Positions 41,483 through 50,179 of a DNA stretch of 64,000 nucleotides are shown here, in pieces. Where the stretch lies: contig DAOUBD010000012.1 of NCBI GenBank assembly GCA_034432935.1, positions 1-64,000 of the forward strand. Reading direction: 5' to 3'. Position 1 is the stretch's first letter. Each line of letters begins with the position of its first letter. Origin of the DNA: DAOUAG01 sp034432935. GTDB taxonomy: Bacteria; Chloroflexota; Dehalococcoidia; SM23-28-2; RBG-16-64-32. Below the pieces are notes generated by a model, which saw only the letters and a list, made by a program, of their open reading frames with translations, made no database searches and had not been told where the DNA came from. The translations under genes and the position numbers were made by a program.

Positions 41483-42612
41483 CAGCCCGCGGCCTCCCTC
41501 ACCTGGCCCAAGATCTCGGCGTTGGCCTCCCCGAGAAGTGGCGCTGGCCTCTGAGGACCAGGGATGTCGGCCTGCCGCCAGAGCGGCCCCAGTATCGACA
41601 CGTTTCCGGCTGTGGGATGGCGTATCTCCTTTACGAAGCCCCGGTTCGCCCACTGCTGGCAGCGCAATAGCTCTTGCGGCGTCTCGGCGACGGTAAGAGG
41701 ATAGCCCTTCTGGGAAAGGGAACGGAGTTCATCGCTGGTCTTGGAAAGGGTCCAGGCGGTGAGGATCGCCTGGAGCTCGTCGTTGTTCTCCAGACGGCTC
41801 GCCTGCGTGGAGAAGCGCTCCTCCTCCAGCTCTGGGATCTGGACAGCCTCTTTGAACTGCTCCCAGAGTGCTGGAGCGAAGGCGGATAGGAACACCCATC
41901 CATCGGCGCAGGGATATACCCCGTATACCGCCGAAACGTTGAGCCCAGACCGCTCCGCCATCACGCCGAGGTTGAAGGTGAGGCTTCGGCCCTCCAGGTT
42001 GTTGGCCACCACGTCCTGGATGGAAAGGTCGAGATACTCCCCGCGGGTTGACTCGTCTCGCAATAGGAGGTTCGCCAAGGTGCCGGCGAAAGCCGCCAAC
42101 CCCGCCTGGTACTCGGTCTGGGCGCCAAAGTTCGAGAGGGGCGGCCGGCCTGGATCGCCGGTGATCTTGAGCTGGCCTCCCAGCGCTAGGCAGACTAGGT
42201 TCGAGCCTTGGTAGTGGCGGTACGGCCCCGTCTGCCCAAACGGGGTCACCTGCGTCATGAGTAGCGAAGGGAAGCGCTGCCGGAGCGCGTCCCAATCCAG
42301 CCCCGCGGGTTCCAGCTCTTCAGACGATAGATCCGTAAGGAAAACGTCGGCGGTCTGCAGAAGGGAGAGCACTAGGGAAGCTTCGCTTGGCCAGGGCAGC
42401 GTGACCGAGCGCTTGCCGGCGTTGACGTGGATGTGGGCCGCTGAGGTCTCGAGGTCCGGTCTGTCATCCAAAAAGGGCCCTTCGTGACGCAGGGGGTGCC
42501 CCTCCGGCGGTTCCACTAAGATGACCTGGGCCCCGGCGTCGGCGAAGAGGCGGCCAGCAAACGCCGCCGCCGAGGTACGGGAGAGCTCGACGACTCGAAT
42601 GTCCTCAAGCAC
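41482..42612 (-). CDS. CaiB/BaiF CoA-transferase with Asp-to-Glu change
   Basis: A 376-residue family III protein (L-E-D-I-R-V-V-E-L-S, then I-L-V-E-P-P-E-G). At the catalytic position the sequence is Q-T-E-Y-Q-A-G, a Glu in place of Asp, so activity is uncertain. GTG start with no strong ribosome-binding site. First gene of a two-gene unit with the Asp-containing enzyme (overlap at 41482). A TTGACG/TATATT promoter lies 39 bp upstream. Confidence 0.88.
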   Translation of the reverse strand: MLEDIRVVELSRTSAAAFAGRLFADAGAQVILVEPPEGHPLRHEGPFLDDRPDLETSAAHIHVNAGKRSVTLPWPSEASLVLSLLQTADVFLTDLSSEELEPAGLDWDALRQRFPSLLMTQVTPFGQTGPYRHYQGSNLVCLALGGQLKITGDPGRPPLSNFGAQTEYQAGLAAFAGTLANLLLRDESTRGEYLDLSIQDVVANNLEGRSLTFNLGVMAERSGLNVSAVYGVYPCADGWVFLSAFAPALWEQFKEAVQIPELEEERFSTQASRLENNDELQAILTAWTLSKTSDELRSLSQKGYPLTVAETPQELLRCQQWANRGFVKEIRHPTAGNVSILGPLWRQADIPGPQRPAPLLGEANAEILGQVREAAG

Positions 42613-42650
42613 GGTTGGCGATCAAGAGCTGGGGCAACACGGCACATCAG

Positions 42651-42679
42651 AATATAGGGGGAAGGCGGCGGCCCGTCAA
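42651..42679 (-). promoter_or_regulatory. Leftward promoter of the CoA-transferase pair
   Basis: Minus strand TTGACG (42679-42674), 17 bp, TATATT (42656-42651). One mismatch from consensus in each box. Confidence 0.6.
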
Positions 42680-42718
42680 CGGCTAGGATGTGGGGCTTTG
42701 CACGATTTTTCATGCCTC

Positions 42719-42787
42719 TGTAGGGCAAAGCCCTACACGGCTTGGGGCAGATACCCGACAGCACCCCCTACAAAACGCACATATAAT
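42719..42787 (+). repeat. Regulatory element copy C, promoter region of the large operon
   Basis: The cleanest copy: TGTAGGG-N5-CCCTACA (42719-42737; the arms extend to a perfect 8-bp inverted repeat), 16 bp, CCCGACA (42754-42760), 21 bp, TATAAT (42782-42787). No -35 consensus is present, which fits an activator-dependent promoter. It reads right toward the nine-gene operon starting at 42973. The rest of the 360-bp gap (42613-42972) has the leftward promoter and an unstructured leader of about 180 bp. Confidence 0.7.
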
Positions 42788-42972
42788 CCTCTGTGGGCCT
42801 GGCGTGTCCCGATCTCAGGCTCCGGGAGCGGACCAACGCGCAGCGCTGAGTCCTGCCACCGAACTGTAGAGGATAGAAGTGCAGAATAGCCGCCAACGCC
42901 ACCTCGGCCAACCCCCAGCGTCGCATGGAGCCGTACGCGAGGTTCTTGTTTTCCGTCTTCAGGAGGTAACGG

Positions 42973-44148
42973 ATGAACTTTAGGTTCAGCGAAGAGGAAG
43001 AGGCGTTCCGCCAGGAGGTGCGTGAGTTCATAGCTAAGGAGATGACCGACGAAGTGCGCTCCACCTGGCTGGGAGGCCTCCTCGATACCCCGGCTCGCGT
43101 CGACTTCGTGACCAAGATGGCCAGGAAGGGCTGGCTGTCCCAGGGGTTTCCGGAAGAGTACGGGGGCACCAAGCAGACCATGCCTCTGGCCCAGTACATC
43201 CTCAACACAGAGCTCCACATGGCCCAGGCGCCCATAGTCGGCAAGAATTTGGGTGTCATAGTGAACACCCTCCTGCGCCACGGCAGTGAGAAGCTGAAGA
43301 AGGAGTTCATCCCCCGCATCCTACGCAACGAGATCCAGTGGGCATTGGCCTATACGGAGCCTGAGGCTGGGTCGGATCTGGCCAACATGCAGTGCCGGGC
43401 CGTCCTCGATGGCGATGAGTTCGTCGTCAACGGCATGAAACGGTTCATTACGTCCGCTCACTTCTGCGATTATCTTTGGACTGGCGTGCGTACAGATCCC
43501 AACGCCAAGCCCAAGCAGAAAGGCATCAGCCTCCTAATAATCGATGTGAAGACCCCCGGCATAACCATCACGCCCCTCTGGACCATCATCGGCGAGCGCA
43601 CCAACGACGTCTACTTCGACAACGTTCGCGTTCCCAAAGACATGCTCGTGGGAGAGCTGAACGAAGGGTGGCGCTACATAACTGAGGCCCTCACTTATGA
43701 ACGTTTCACCATGGCCTCCGTCATCCCGACTATCCGCAAGTTCCAACAGTTCGTCGAATGGGTGAAGACCGCCGAAATCGACGGCAAACGGCTGAAGGAT
43801 GACCCCGTCGTCCGCCGCAAGATCGCCCATGTCGCGGTGCTGGTGGAGATGGCCCGCATGCTAGACCTGCGTTGCATCTGCACCGCGGTCAAGCCGGGCT
43901 ATGTCCCCTACATCGAGGCCATGATGAACAAGATGTGGGGCGGAATCGTCGAGACCGTGCTGAGCGACACCTTCCTGGATATCCTCGGTCCTTACGGCTA
44001 CCTGTGGAAAGATAGGGAGCACGCTCCGCTCGACGGCAGTGTCGTAGACGACTACCTCTGGGCCGGTCACCAGCGCGTCGCAGCTGCTGGCGTCGACCTC
44101 TCGAAAAATACCATCGCCCGCCGCTACCTGGGGCTTCCCAGCGGTTAG
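42973..44148 (+). CDS. Acyl-CoA dehydrogenase, first subunit of a pair
   Basis: A 391-residue FadE-type enzyme: Y-T-E-P-E-A-G-S-D-L-A (about 126-136), V-N-G-M-K-R-F-I-T-S (about 152-161). L-T-Y-E-R near 240 carries the alternative Glu, while the Y-E-G-T position reads A-A-G-V-D. AGGAGGTAACGG before the ATG is a strong ribosome-binding site. First gene of the large operon under element C. The next gene is also a dehydrogenase, separated by 41 bp. Confidence 0.91.
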   Translation: MNFRFSEEEEAFRQEVREFIAKEMTDEVRSTWLGGLLDTPARVDFVTKMARKGWLSQGFPEEYGGTKQTMPLAQYILNTELHMAQAPIVGKNLGVIVNTLLRHGSEKLKKEFIPRILRNEIQWALAYTEPEAGSDLANMQCRAVLDGDEFVVNGMKRFITSAHFCDYLWTGVRTDPNAKPKQKGISLLIIDVKTPGITITPLWTIIGERTNDVYFDNVRVPKDMLVGELNEGWRYITEALTYERFTMASVIPTIRKFQQFVEWVKTAEIDGKRLKDDPVVRRKIAHVAVLVEMARMLDLRCICTAVKPGYVPYIEAMMNKMWGGIVETVLSDTFLDILGPYGYLWKDREHAPLDGSVVDDYLWAGHQRVAAAGVDLSKNTIARRYLGLPSG

Positions 44149-44189
44149 GTGAACTGCTGGAACCCATGCTGAGATAGGGGTCAACCGTT

Positions 44190-45326
44190 ATGGACATGGA
44201 ATTTAGCGAAGAGCAGCTCAAGCTTATAGACACTGCCCGGCGCTTTCTGGAGAAGGAATCGCCCCTTTCTGCCGCCCGGGAGCACGAGAGTACGGAAACT
44301 GGGTTCTCTCTCGATCTGTGGCAGAAGATGGCCTCGCTGGGATGGCTGGGGCTGCCCTTTCCGGAGGAGTTCGGTGGCTACGGGATGGGAAATGTGGACC
44401 TGGTCTGCCTGACCAAAGAGCTGGGCCGTGTGCTGTGCCCCAGCCCTTATATCCCGACCGTCGTCTTGGCCGGGGGAGCGATCCTGGCGGCGGGCAACGA
44501 AGACCAGAAGAGGGAATATCTGCCCCGCATCGCTGGCGGACAGCTCATCATCGCCTTCGCCCTTCAGGAAGCTAGCCGCTACTACGATCCGCGCGGCATC
44601 TCCACTCGCGCTACAGAGGTCGACGGCGGCTATGTCCTTAACGGCACCAAGATGTTCGTGGAGTTCGCCAACGCCGCAGACCGAATGCTGGTTGTTGCCC
44701 GCACCGCCGGCGCGCCTCCCTCGGCGGAGGGCGTCACCATGTTCCTCGTGGACGCCAAGACGCCTGGCATAACGATGCGCCCCTTGGGCACGATGGCCCG
44801 GGACAAGCAGTTTGAGCTGCGACTGGAGGACGTCAGGGTGTCGAAGGCCGACGTCCTCGGGCCCAGCGGCGGCGCCTGGCCGATACTGGAGGGTGTCATA
44901 CAGCGGGGCGTCGTAGCCTTTGCCGGATACATGATTGGCGCCTCCGAGAAGATCCACTCTATGGCGGTCGACTTCGCCAAGCAGAGAGTACAGTTCGATA
45001 GGCCCATCGGCAGCTTTCAAGCCATCCAGCATTACTTGGCCCAGTCCATCACCGAGATCATCGGTGCCGACACCATGACCTTCTACTCCGCCTGGAGCCT
45101 GGACGAGGGGCTGCCCTCTCGCGAGATCGTGGCCAAGGTCAAGAGTCTGGCGGGCGATACCTACAAGAACGTATCGGCTCTGGGAGCGCAGATCTACGGC
45201 GGCATCGGCTTCAACGAGGATGTAGACACCACCCTGTTCCTGCGCCGTGGCAAGCAAGCTCAGCTCGCCATGGGTGACACGGGGTACTGGGAAGATATCA
45301 TCGCCGAGGAGCTTCTCGACAAGTAG
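44190..45326 (+). CDS. Acyl-CoA dehydrogenase, probable non-catalytic partner
   Basis: A 378-residue protein of the same fold. The FAD segment is altered (A-L-Q-E-A-S-R-Y-Y-D in place of T-E-P-x-x-G-S-D). At the position where the partner has E-R it reads V-I-Q-R, a Gln, and the C-terminal site reads R-R-G-K-Q-A-Q, so no catalytic Glu is seen at either place. R-V-Q-F-D-R-P-I-G-S-F-Q-A-I-Q-H is conserved. In steroid-degrading actinobacteria such pairs are alpha2-beta2 with one active subunit. Confidence 0.88.
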   Translation: MDMEFSEEQLKLIDTARRFLEKESPLSAAREHESTETGFSLDLWQKMASLGWLGLPFPEEFGGYGMGNVDLVCLTKELGRVLCPSPYIPTVVLAGGAILAAGNEDQKREYLPRIAGGQLIIAFALQEASRYYDPRGISTRATEVDGGYVLNGTKMFVEFANAADRMLVVARTAGAPPSAEGVTMFLVDAKTPGITMRPLGTMARDKQFELRLEDVRVSKADVLGPSGGAWPILEGVIQRGVVAFAGYMIGASEKIHSMAVDFAKQRVQFDRPIGSFQAIQHYLAQSITEIIGADTMTFYSAWSLDEGLPSREIVAKVKSLAGDTYKNVSALGAQIYGGIGFNEDVDTTLFLRRGKQAQLAMGDTGYWEDIIAEELLDK

Positions 45327-45328
45327 CT

Positions 45329-46420
45329 ATGGAAACGGAAGGCGGCCTCGATTACGTCCCGGAATACCTCTCTCCGGAGGCTAGGCAGCGCCTTCTCGCC
45401 CTTACTAGGGAAACGGAGCCCCAGGAAGCTCCCCTCGAGGTGAACGAATACCTGATTCGTCACTGGTGTGAGACTCTGGAGGACGGAAACCCCCTTTACC
45501 TCGATGAGGAGTATGCCCGTTCCCGGGGGTTTCGTGGCCTCGTAGCCCCGCCTGGCACCGTGATGACCACCTTCGCCCAGTTCTTCCGCTGGCCCTGGCC
45601 GCCGGGCGGCCGCGAACCCCAACGTCATCTTCACTACGATGTCAAGGAGGCCCTCGGGCTTCCCGTGGCTATCATCCAGGGTCTGGAGATCGAGTACGGC
45701 GTCCCCCTTCAGGTAGGCGACCGCCTGAACATCACCCAGCGTCTCACCTCCGTCTCCCCCTGGAAGAAGACCCGCCTAGGCGAGGGCCACTTCTGGACCA
45801 TCGAGCGCACCTACCGTAACCAGCATGGCCAGGTGGTGGCCCGGGAGCGGCTCACGGCGTTCGGCTATGGGAGGGATGCAGGCCCCTCGGGCAGCGGGGC
45901 CGGCAACAAGGGCGGCTGGAGCCCCGCAGTGGAGGAAGCGATCCAAGGTGACAAGACAGGCTACCAGCCGCCGCCATCCAGAACGGTGTTCTGGGAAGAT
46001 GTTGTGGAAGGACAGGCGCTGCCGGAACTACGAATGCCCATAACCTTCACCCGATGCGTGTACCTGGCGTCCGCCACGCGCGACTTTTCGCCCCAACACT
46101 CCAACCGTGACTATGCGCAGCAGCGCTCCAAGACCAGGGACGTCTTCGTTAACACCCCCTTCAACATGGGGATGGTTAGTCGCTTCATGACCGATTGGGC
46201 TGGACCCTTGAGTGCAGTCAGGAAGATGAAGATCTCCATGCGGGGCAACGTCTGCGCGGGCGACGAGATGATCATCAATGGGTCGGTGCAACGGAAATAT
46301 GTCGAGGACGGGGAGCACAGGGTGGATATAGACATAACGATATCGACGCAAGATGGGCCTGTGACACCCTGTTCCGCCACCTTGGCCTTGCCTGTCCGGA
46401 GCGGCACGGGCGCAACCTGA
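45329..46420 (+). CDS. Fused two-domain MaoC hydratase
   Basis: A 363-residue protein joining the two halves that are separate genes at 9331/9790 and 24614/25030. N-terminal half (about 20-185): L-E-D-G-N-P-L-Y-L-D, no catalytic His. C-terminal half (about 215-360): S-A-T-R-D-F-S-P-Q-H-S-N, with Asp and His. It would hydrate the enoyl-CoA made by the dehydrogenase pair, whose second gene ends 2 bp before. Next gene is 12 bp away. Confidence 0.9.
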   Translation: METEGGLDYVPEYLSPEARQRLLALTRETEPQEAPLEVNEYLIRHWCETLEDGNPLYLDEEYARSRGFRGLVAPPGTVMTTFAQFFRWPWPPGGREPQRHLHYDVKEALGLPVAIIQGLEIEYGVPLQVGDRLNITQRLTSVSPWKKTRLGEGHFWTIERTYRNQHGQVVARERLTAFGYGRDAGPSGSGAGNKGGWSPAVEEAIQGDKTGYQPPPSRTVFWEDVVEGQALPELRMPITFTRCVYLASATRDFSPQHSNRDYAQQRSKTRDVFVNTPFNMGMVSRFMTDWAGPLSAVRKMKISMRGNVCAGDEMIINGSVQRKYVEDGEHRVDIDITISTQDGPVTPCSATLALPVRSGTGAT

Positions 46421-46432
46421 GCCGGAGATCCC

Positions 46433-49021
46433 GTGGCTGGCCTATCGTCCTCGCCGACCCCCTCTGGTCAGCCGGCGGCTGTATGCGCCGGGCTCCGGGT
46501 GCTGGACTTCAGCTCCTGGATGGCAGGGCCTCTGGCGACTGGGGTGCTTAGCGACTACGGCGCGGAGGTCATCAAGGTGGAACCGCCCGCTGGCGATCCG
46601 GCGCGGCGTCTCCCCGCGTTCCAGACCTGGAACCGAGGCAAACGGAGCTTGGTTTTGGATTTAAGGAGCCCTGGGGGCCGGAAGACTGCCTTGGGGTTGG
46701 CGGAAGCTGCCGATGTGGTCGTCACGTCCTGGCGCCCTGGCGTCGCTGAACGCTTGGGTCTGGGCTATGACGACGTTCAGCGGATCAACCGCGGTGCCAT
46801 CTACGTCTCCATCACCGGGTATGGGGAGAGTGGCCAGCGGGCTCGGCTGAAGGGCTACGAGGGACTGGTGGCGGCCAAATCTGGACGGATGATGATGTTT
46901 GAAGGGGTGGCGCCTCGCCCCGGCCCGGCCTTTCCTGCTGTGCCTTGTGCCTCCTACTCGGCAGGGATGCTGGCCCTGCAGGGCATTCTCGCTGGCCTGC
47001 ACATGCGTCGGCGGACTGGCCGGGGCCAAAAGGTCAGCGTATCGCTCCTTGCCGCCCTCATGCCCTTTGATATCGTCATGTGGATCGGCTGGCAGCTTCG
47101 GGGCAAAGAGTTGGAGACGGAGGGCCAGACCGCGCCCATGATCCTCCAGAAGCTCTTGGGCGAGCGCAAGCCACCGGCTGGGCCTGGCACGTACGATCCC
47201 ACCCAGTTGTACCGGCCGGGCGTCCGCATCCCACGGCCCAACTACCTCGTGGCCGTCACGAAGGACGGCGTGTGGCTTCAGTTCGCCAACACGACGGACC
47301 GCTTGTGCCTGGCGCAGATGCAAGCCCTCGATCTGCTGGAGCTGTATGGCGACGAGCGTTTCGCCAAACTTCCCGCCGTGTTCACGGAGGACGCCGCGGA
47401 CGAGCTGTGGGGCTTGGTGCTAGAGACGGTACGTTCCAAGACGTACGAAGAGTGGGCTGCCCGCTTTACGGAGTACGAGGACTTGGCCGTCGAGCGGTTG
47501 CGTTGGCCTGCCGAGGCCCTGGATCACCCCCAGGTCAGGCACAACCGGCATGTAATAGAGGTGCCCGGGCTCGACGGCAAGCCTACTTTCCAGCCGGGAC
47601 CCATCGTCAGGGTCAATGGCGTTTTCCCGACCGTGGCGCGGAGGGCGCCGCGGCTGGGAGAACATTCCCAGGAAATCTTGAGCGATCGCGGTGGCTGGGC
47701 TCGGCATTCGTCACCCGTCGATCGCCCGGACGCCCCAAATGACAGCAGAGCACCCCTGGATGGCATAACGATTGTCGATTTCTCGACTTGGATCGCTGCT
47801 CCCTATTCAACAAGCCTCCTCGCCTCGCTGGGGGCTCGTGTCATCAAGGTCGAACAGGTGGGCGGTGACACGAGCCGCTACTCTACGGGCGGGCTATTGT
47901 CCTTCCCCATGACCCAGGGCAAGGAGAGCATCGCTCTCAATCTCAAGGACCCCCGTGGTCTGGAAGTCGTCCAGCGGCTTATCGCTCGGGCGGATGCCGT
48001 GGTTCACAACTTCAGGCCGGGAGTCCCGGAGCGCCTGGGCATCGACTACGACTCCTGCCGCCGTCTGAACCCCCGGGTGATCTATCTGAACGAAGCCTCC
48101 TATGGTGACACAGGGCCCGATGCGAGGCGTCCGGCTTTTTTCGCCTCCATCGCTGCCGTTGGGGGCAACACATTCCGTCAGGCGGGGGCGGGACACCCGC
48201 GGCCGGATGCCCAGCGGCTTCCGCTGCACGAGCTGAAGGAGGAGGCGTGGCGCCTGCTGAAAGCGGCCGAAGGCAACGCCGACCCCATCGCTTCCTTGGC
48301 CGCGGCCGCGGCCTTCCTTCTGGGCCTTCACGCCCGAGAGGAGACGGGCCAAAGCCAAGACTTGATGACAACCATGGTGTGCTCTGATATGTGGGCCAAC
48401 TCCGACGAGTGCATCGCCTACGCCGGATGCCCAGCGCCGGCCTCCGTGGACGAGGAGCTGATGGGTCTATCGCCAGTATACCGGCTTTACCGGGCACGAG
48501 AGGGCTGGGTCTTCCTGGCCTGCCTGGAGCGGAGCGAATGGGAAAGTTTCTGCCGCCTCACGGGCAAACAGGACTGGAAATCTCGCTGGGAGGGCGGCTG
48601 GCAGCCGGGGTCCGCCGGCGCCAGGATTCTGGCGGACGACCTGGCCCGCCTCTTCCGAGAGCGCGATGCCTCAGAGTGGGAGTCGCTGGCGACTCGCGAA
48701 GAGGTCCCCCTCGTGGCTGTCGAGCAGCGCGACCCCGGCAGGTTCAATATTCAAGATGCCGGCATGAGAGAGCTAGGGCATGCGGTGCAGGTGGAGAGTT
48801 CCATCCACGGTTCTTACTGGCGCCATGGCGCCCTTCAGCAGTTTTCAGATGCAGGGCAGGTCTTCCGGGGCTGGGAGCCTTTGGGCGGGCACACCAAGCC
48901 CATCCTCCGAGAGCTGGGGTACAGCGACGATGCTATCGAAATGCTGATTCGTGATGGCGTGGCGGAAGCCTGGCCGGGTGAGGCCCCGGGCGAACCCACG
49001 CCGGTGCAGAGGAGGACATGA
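46433..49021 (+). CDS. Fused double CaiB/BaiF CoA-transferase with a degenerate first domain
   Basis: An 862-residue tandem of family III domains (starts near residues 21 and 441: C-A-G-L-R-V-L-D-F-S and L-D-G-I-T-I-V-D-F-S). In the first half the Asp position reads C-A-S-Y-S-A-G (Ser for Asp), and in the second N-A-D-P-I-A-S keeps Asp. The same pattern (degenerate first, active second) is seen at 26525. GTG start. Overlaps the thiolase by 4 nt. Expected to load CoA onto the operon's substrate. Confidence 0.9.
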   Translation: MAGLSSSPTPSGQPAAVCAGLRVLDFSSWMAGPLATGVLSDYGAEVIKVEPPAGDPARRLPAFQTWNRGKRSLVLDLRSPGGRKTALGLAEAADVVVTSWRPGVAERLGLGYDDVQRINRGAIYVSITGYGESGQRARLKGYEGLVAAKSGRMMMFEGVAPRPGPAFPAVPCASYSAGMLALQGILAGLHMRRRTGRGQKVSVSLLAALMPFDIVMWIGWQLRGKELETEGQTAPMILQKLLGERKPPAGPGTYDPTQLYRPGVRIPRPNYLVAVTKDGVWLQFANTTDRLCLAQMQALDLLELYGDERFAKLPAVFTEDAADELWGLVLETVRSKTYEEWAARFTEYEDLAVERLRWPAEALDHPQVRHNRHVIEVPGLDGKPTFQPGPIVRVNGVFPTVARRAPRLGEHSQEILSDRGGWARHSSPVDRPDAPNDSRAPLDGITIVDFSTWIAAPYSTSLLASLGARVIKVEQVGGDTSRYSTGGLLSFPMTQGKESIALNLKDPRGLEVVQRLIARADAVVHNFRPGVPERLGIDYDSCRRLNPRVIYLNEASYGDTGPDARRPAFFASIAAVGGNTFRQAGAGHPRPDAQRLPLHELKEEAWRLLKAAEGNADPIASLAAAAAFLLGLHAREETGQSQDLMTTMVCSDMWANSDECIAYAGCPAPASVDEELMGLSPVYRLYRAREGWVFLACLERSEWESFCRLTGKQDWKSRWEGGWQPGSAGARILADDLARLFRERDASEWESLATREEVPLVAVEQRDPGRFNIQDAGMRELGHAVQVESSIHGSYWRHGALQQFSDAGQVFRGWEPLGGHTKPILRELGYSDDAIEMLIRDGVAEAWPGEAPGEPTPVQRRT

Positions 49022-50175
49022 TTCGGGACAAGACGGCGATAGTAGGGATCGGCACTACGGAGTATGTGAGGAATATCGGGCGCTCCGAGCTGGAGACGGC
49101 ACTCCAGGTGATTCGTGAGGCCCTGGAGGAGGCTGGCCTTACGCCTCGGGACGTGGACGCCATCTTCAAGGTGGAGACGCCGGGCGAGGATTCGAATAAC
49201 GAGATAGAGTTGGCCCGCAACCTCGGCATCCCGAACCTCAGGGCTTGGGGCGGCATGGGCTTCGGAGGTGGTGCGGCTTGTGGCCCCGTCGTCCACGCCG
49301 CTATGGCCGTCGCAACCGGCTTGGCCACGGTGGCCGTCGCCGTGAGGGCCAGGAACCGGGGCTCGGGAGGCCGACCCTGGGCGCGTACCGGCAACCGCGT
49401 GCCAGGCGTCGGTGCCTTCGAGATCCCCTATGGCCTCGTCAGCCCTCCTCAACAGATCGCCATTGTGGCTCGCCGCTATATGTATGAATACGGAGCGCGC
49501 CCAGAGGATTTCGCTCGCGTGGCCGTCATGCAGAGGGCCAACGCCTCCCGTAACCCCCGGGCCTTCTTCCGCGATCCCATCACCGTGGAAGACGTTCTCT
49601 CCTCCCGAATGATCGCCGATCCGTTGCACCTGTTGGACTGTTCTCTGGAGACGGATGGCGCCTGCGCCCTCGTCATCACCAGCGCTGAACGGGCCCGTGA
49701 CCTGAAGCAGCGGCCGGTGTACATCTCTGGGGCCGCCCAGGGCATGGGGCCGAGGCACTACATGATGAGCGGTCTCCTCTATCAGGACGACCCCTTCGAT
49801 CTGCCATCGTATTACGCCGCTCGCGACGTCTACGCCATGGCTGGACTTGGGCCCGAGGATGTTGACGTAGCCGAGTTTTACGATGTCTTCAGCCCCATGG
49901 TGCTGTGGCAACTGGAGGCCTACGGATTCTGCCGGCGTGGCGAGGCCGCCGCCTTTGTCCAGGCCGGCAAGGCCGATTGGCCCGGTGGAGACCTCCCCGT
50001 TAACACCCACGGCGGCAGCCTCTCGGAGGCCTACGTCCATGGCTTCAATCATGTGCTGGAGGCGGTTAGGCAGATCCGCGGAACATCCACTTGCCAGGTC
50101 GAAGGGGCGCGGGTGGCGCTAGTTGCGGCGGCGGCAGTGGTGCCGACCAGCGCGCTGATCCTGAGGAGGGATTAG
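49018..50175 (+). CDS. SCP-x-type thiolase-like protein
   Basis: A 385-residue thiolase fold, close to the protein at 31245: G-G-G-A-A-C-G-P-V near residue 82, D-V-A-E-F-Y-D-V-F near 283, N-T-H-G-G-S-L-S-E-A-Y-V-H near 326-338. It starts with ATG overlapping the CoA-transferase stop and is followed 4 bp later by a DUF35 gene. As a pair with DUF35 it may be a beta-keto thiolase or a retro-aldolase; sequence alone does not decide. Confidence 0.87.
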   Translation: MIRDKTAIVGIGTTEYVRNIGRSELETALQVIREALEEAGLTPRDVDAIFKVETPGEDSNNEIELARNLGIPNLRAWGGMGFGGGAACGPVVHAAMAVATGLATVAVAVRARNRGSGGRPWARTGNRVPGVGAFEIPYGLVSPPQQIAIVARRYMYEYGARPEDFARVAVMQRANASRNPRAFFRDPITVEDVLSSRMIADPLHLLDCSLETDGACALVITSAERARDLKQRPVYISGAAQGMGPRHYMMSGLLYQDDPFDLPSYYAARDVYAMAGLGPEDVDVAEFYDVFSPMVLWQLEAYGFCRRGEAAAFVQAGKADWPGGDLPVNTHGGSLSEAYVHGFNHVLEAVRQIRGTSTCQVEGARVALVAAAAVVPTSALILRRD

Positions 50176-50179
50176 AAGC

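Noticed and set aside
42719..42787. Riboswitch or other structured leader RNA
   Set aside because: The conserved part lies upstream of the -10-like hexamer and would not be transcribed, so a DNA-level operator fits better.
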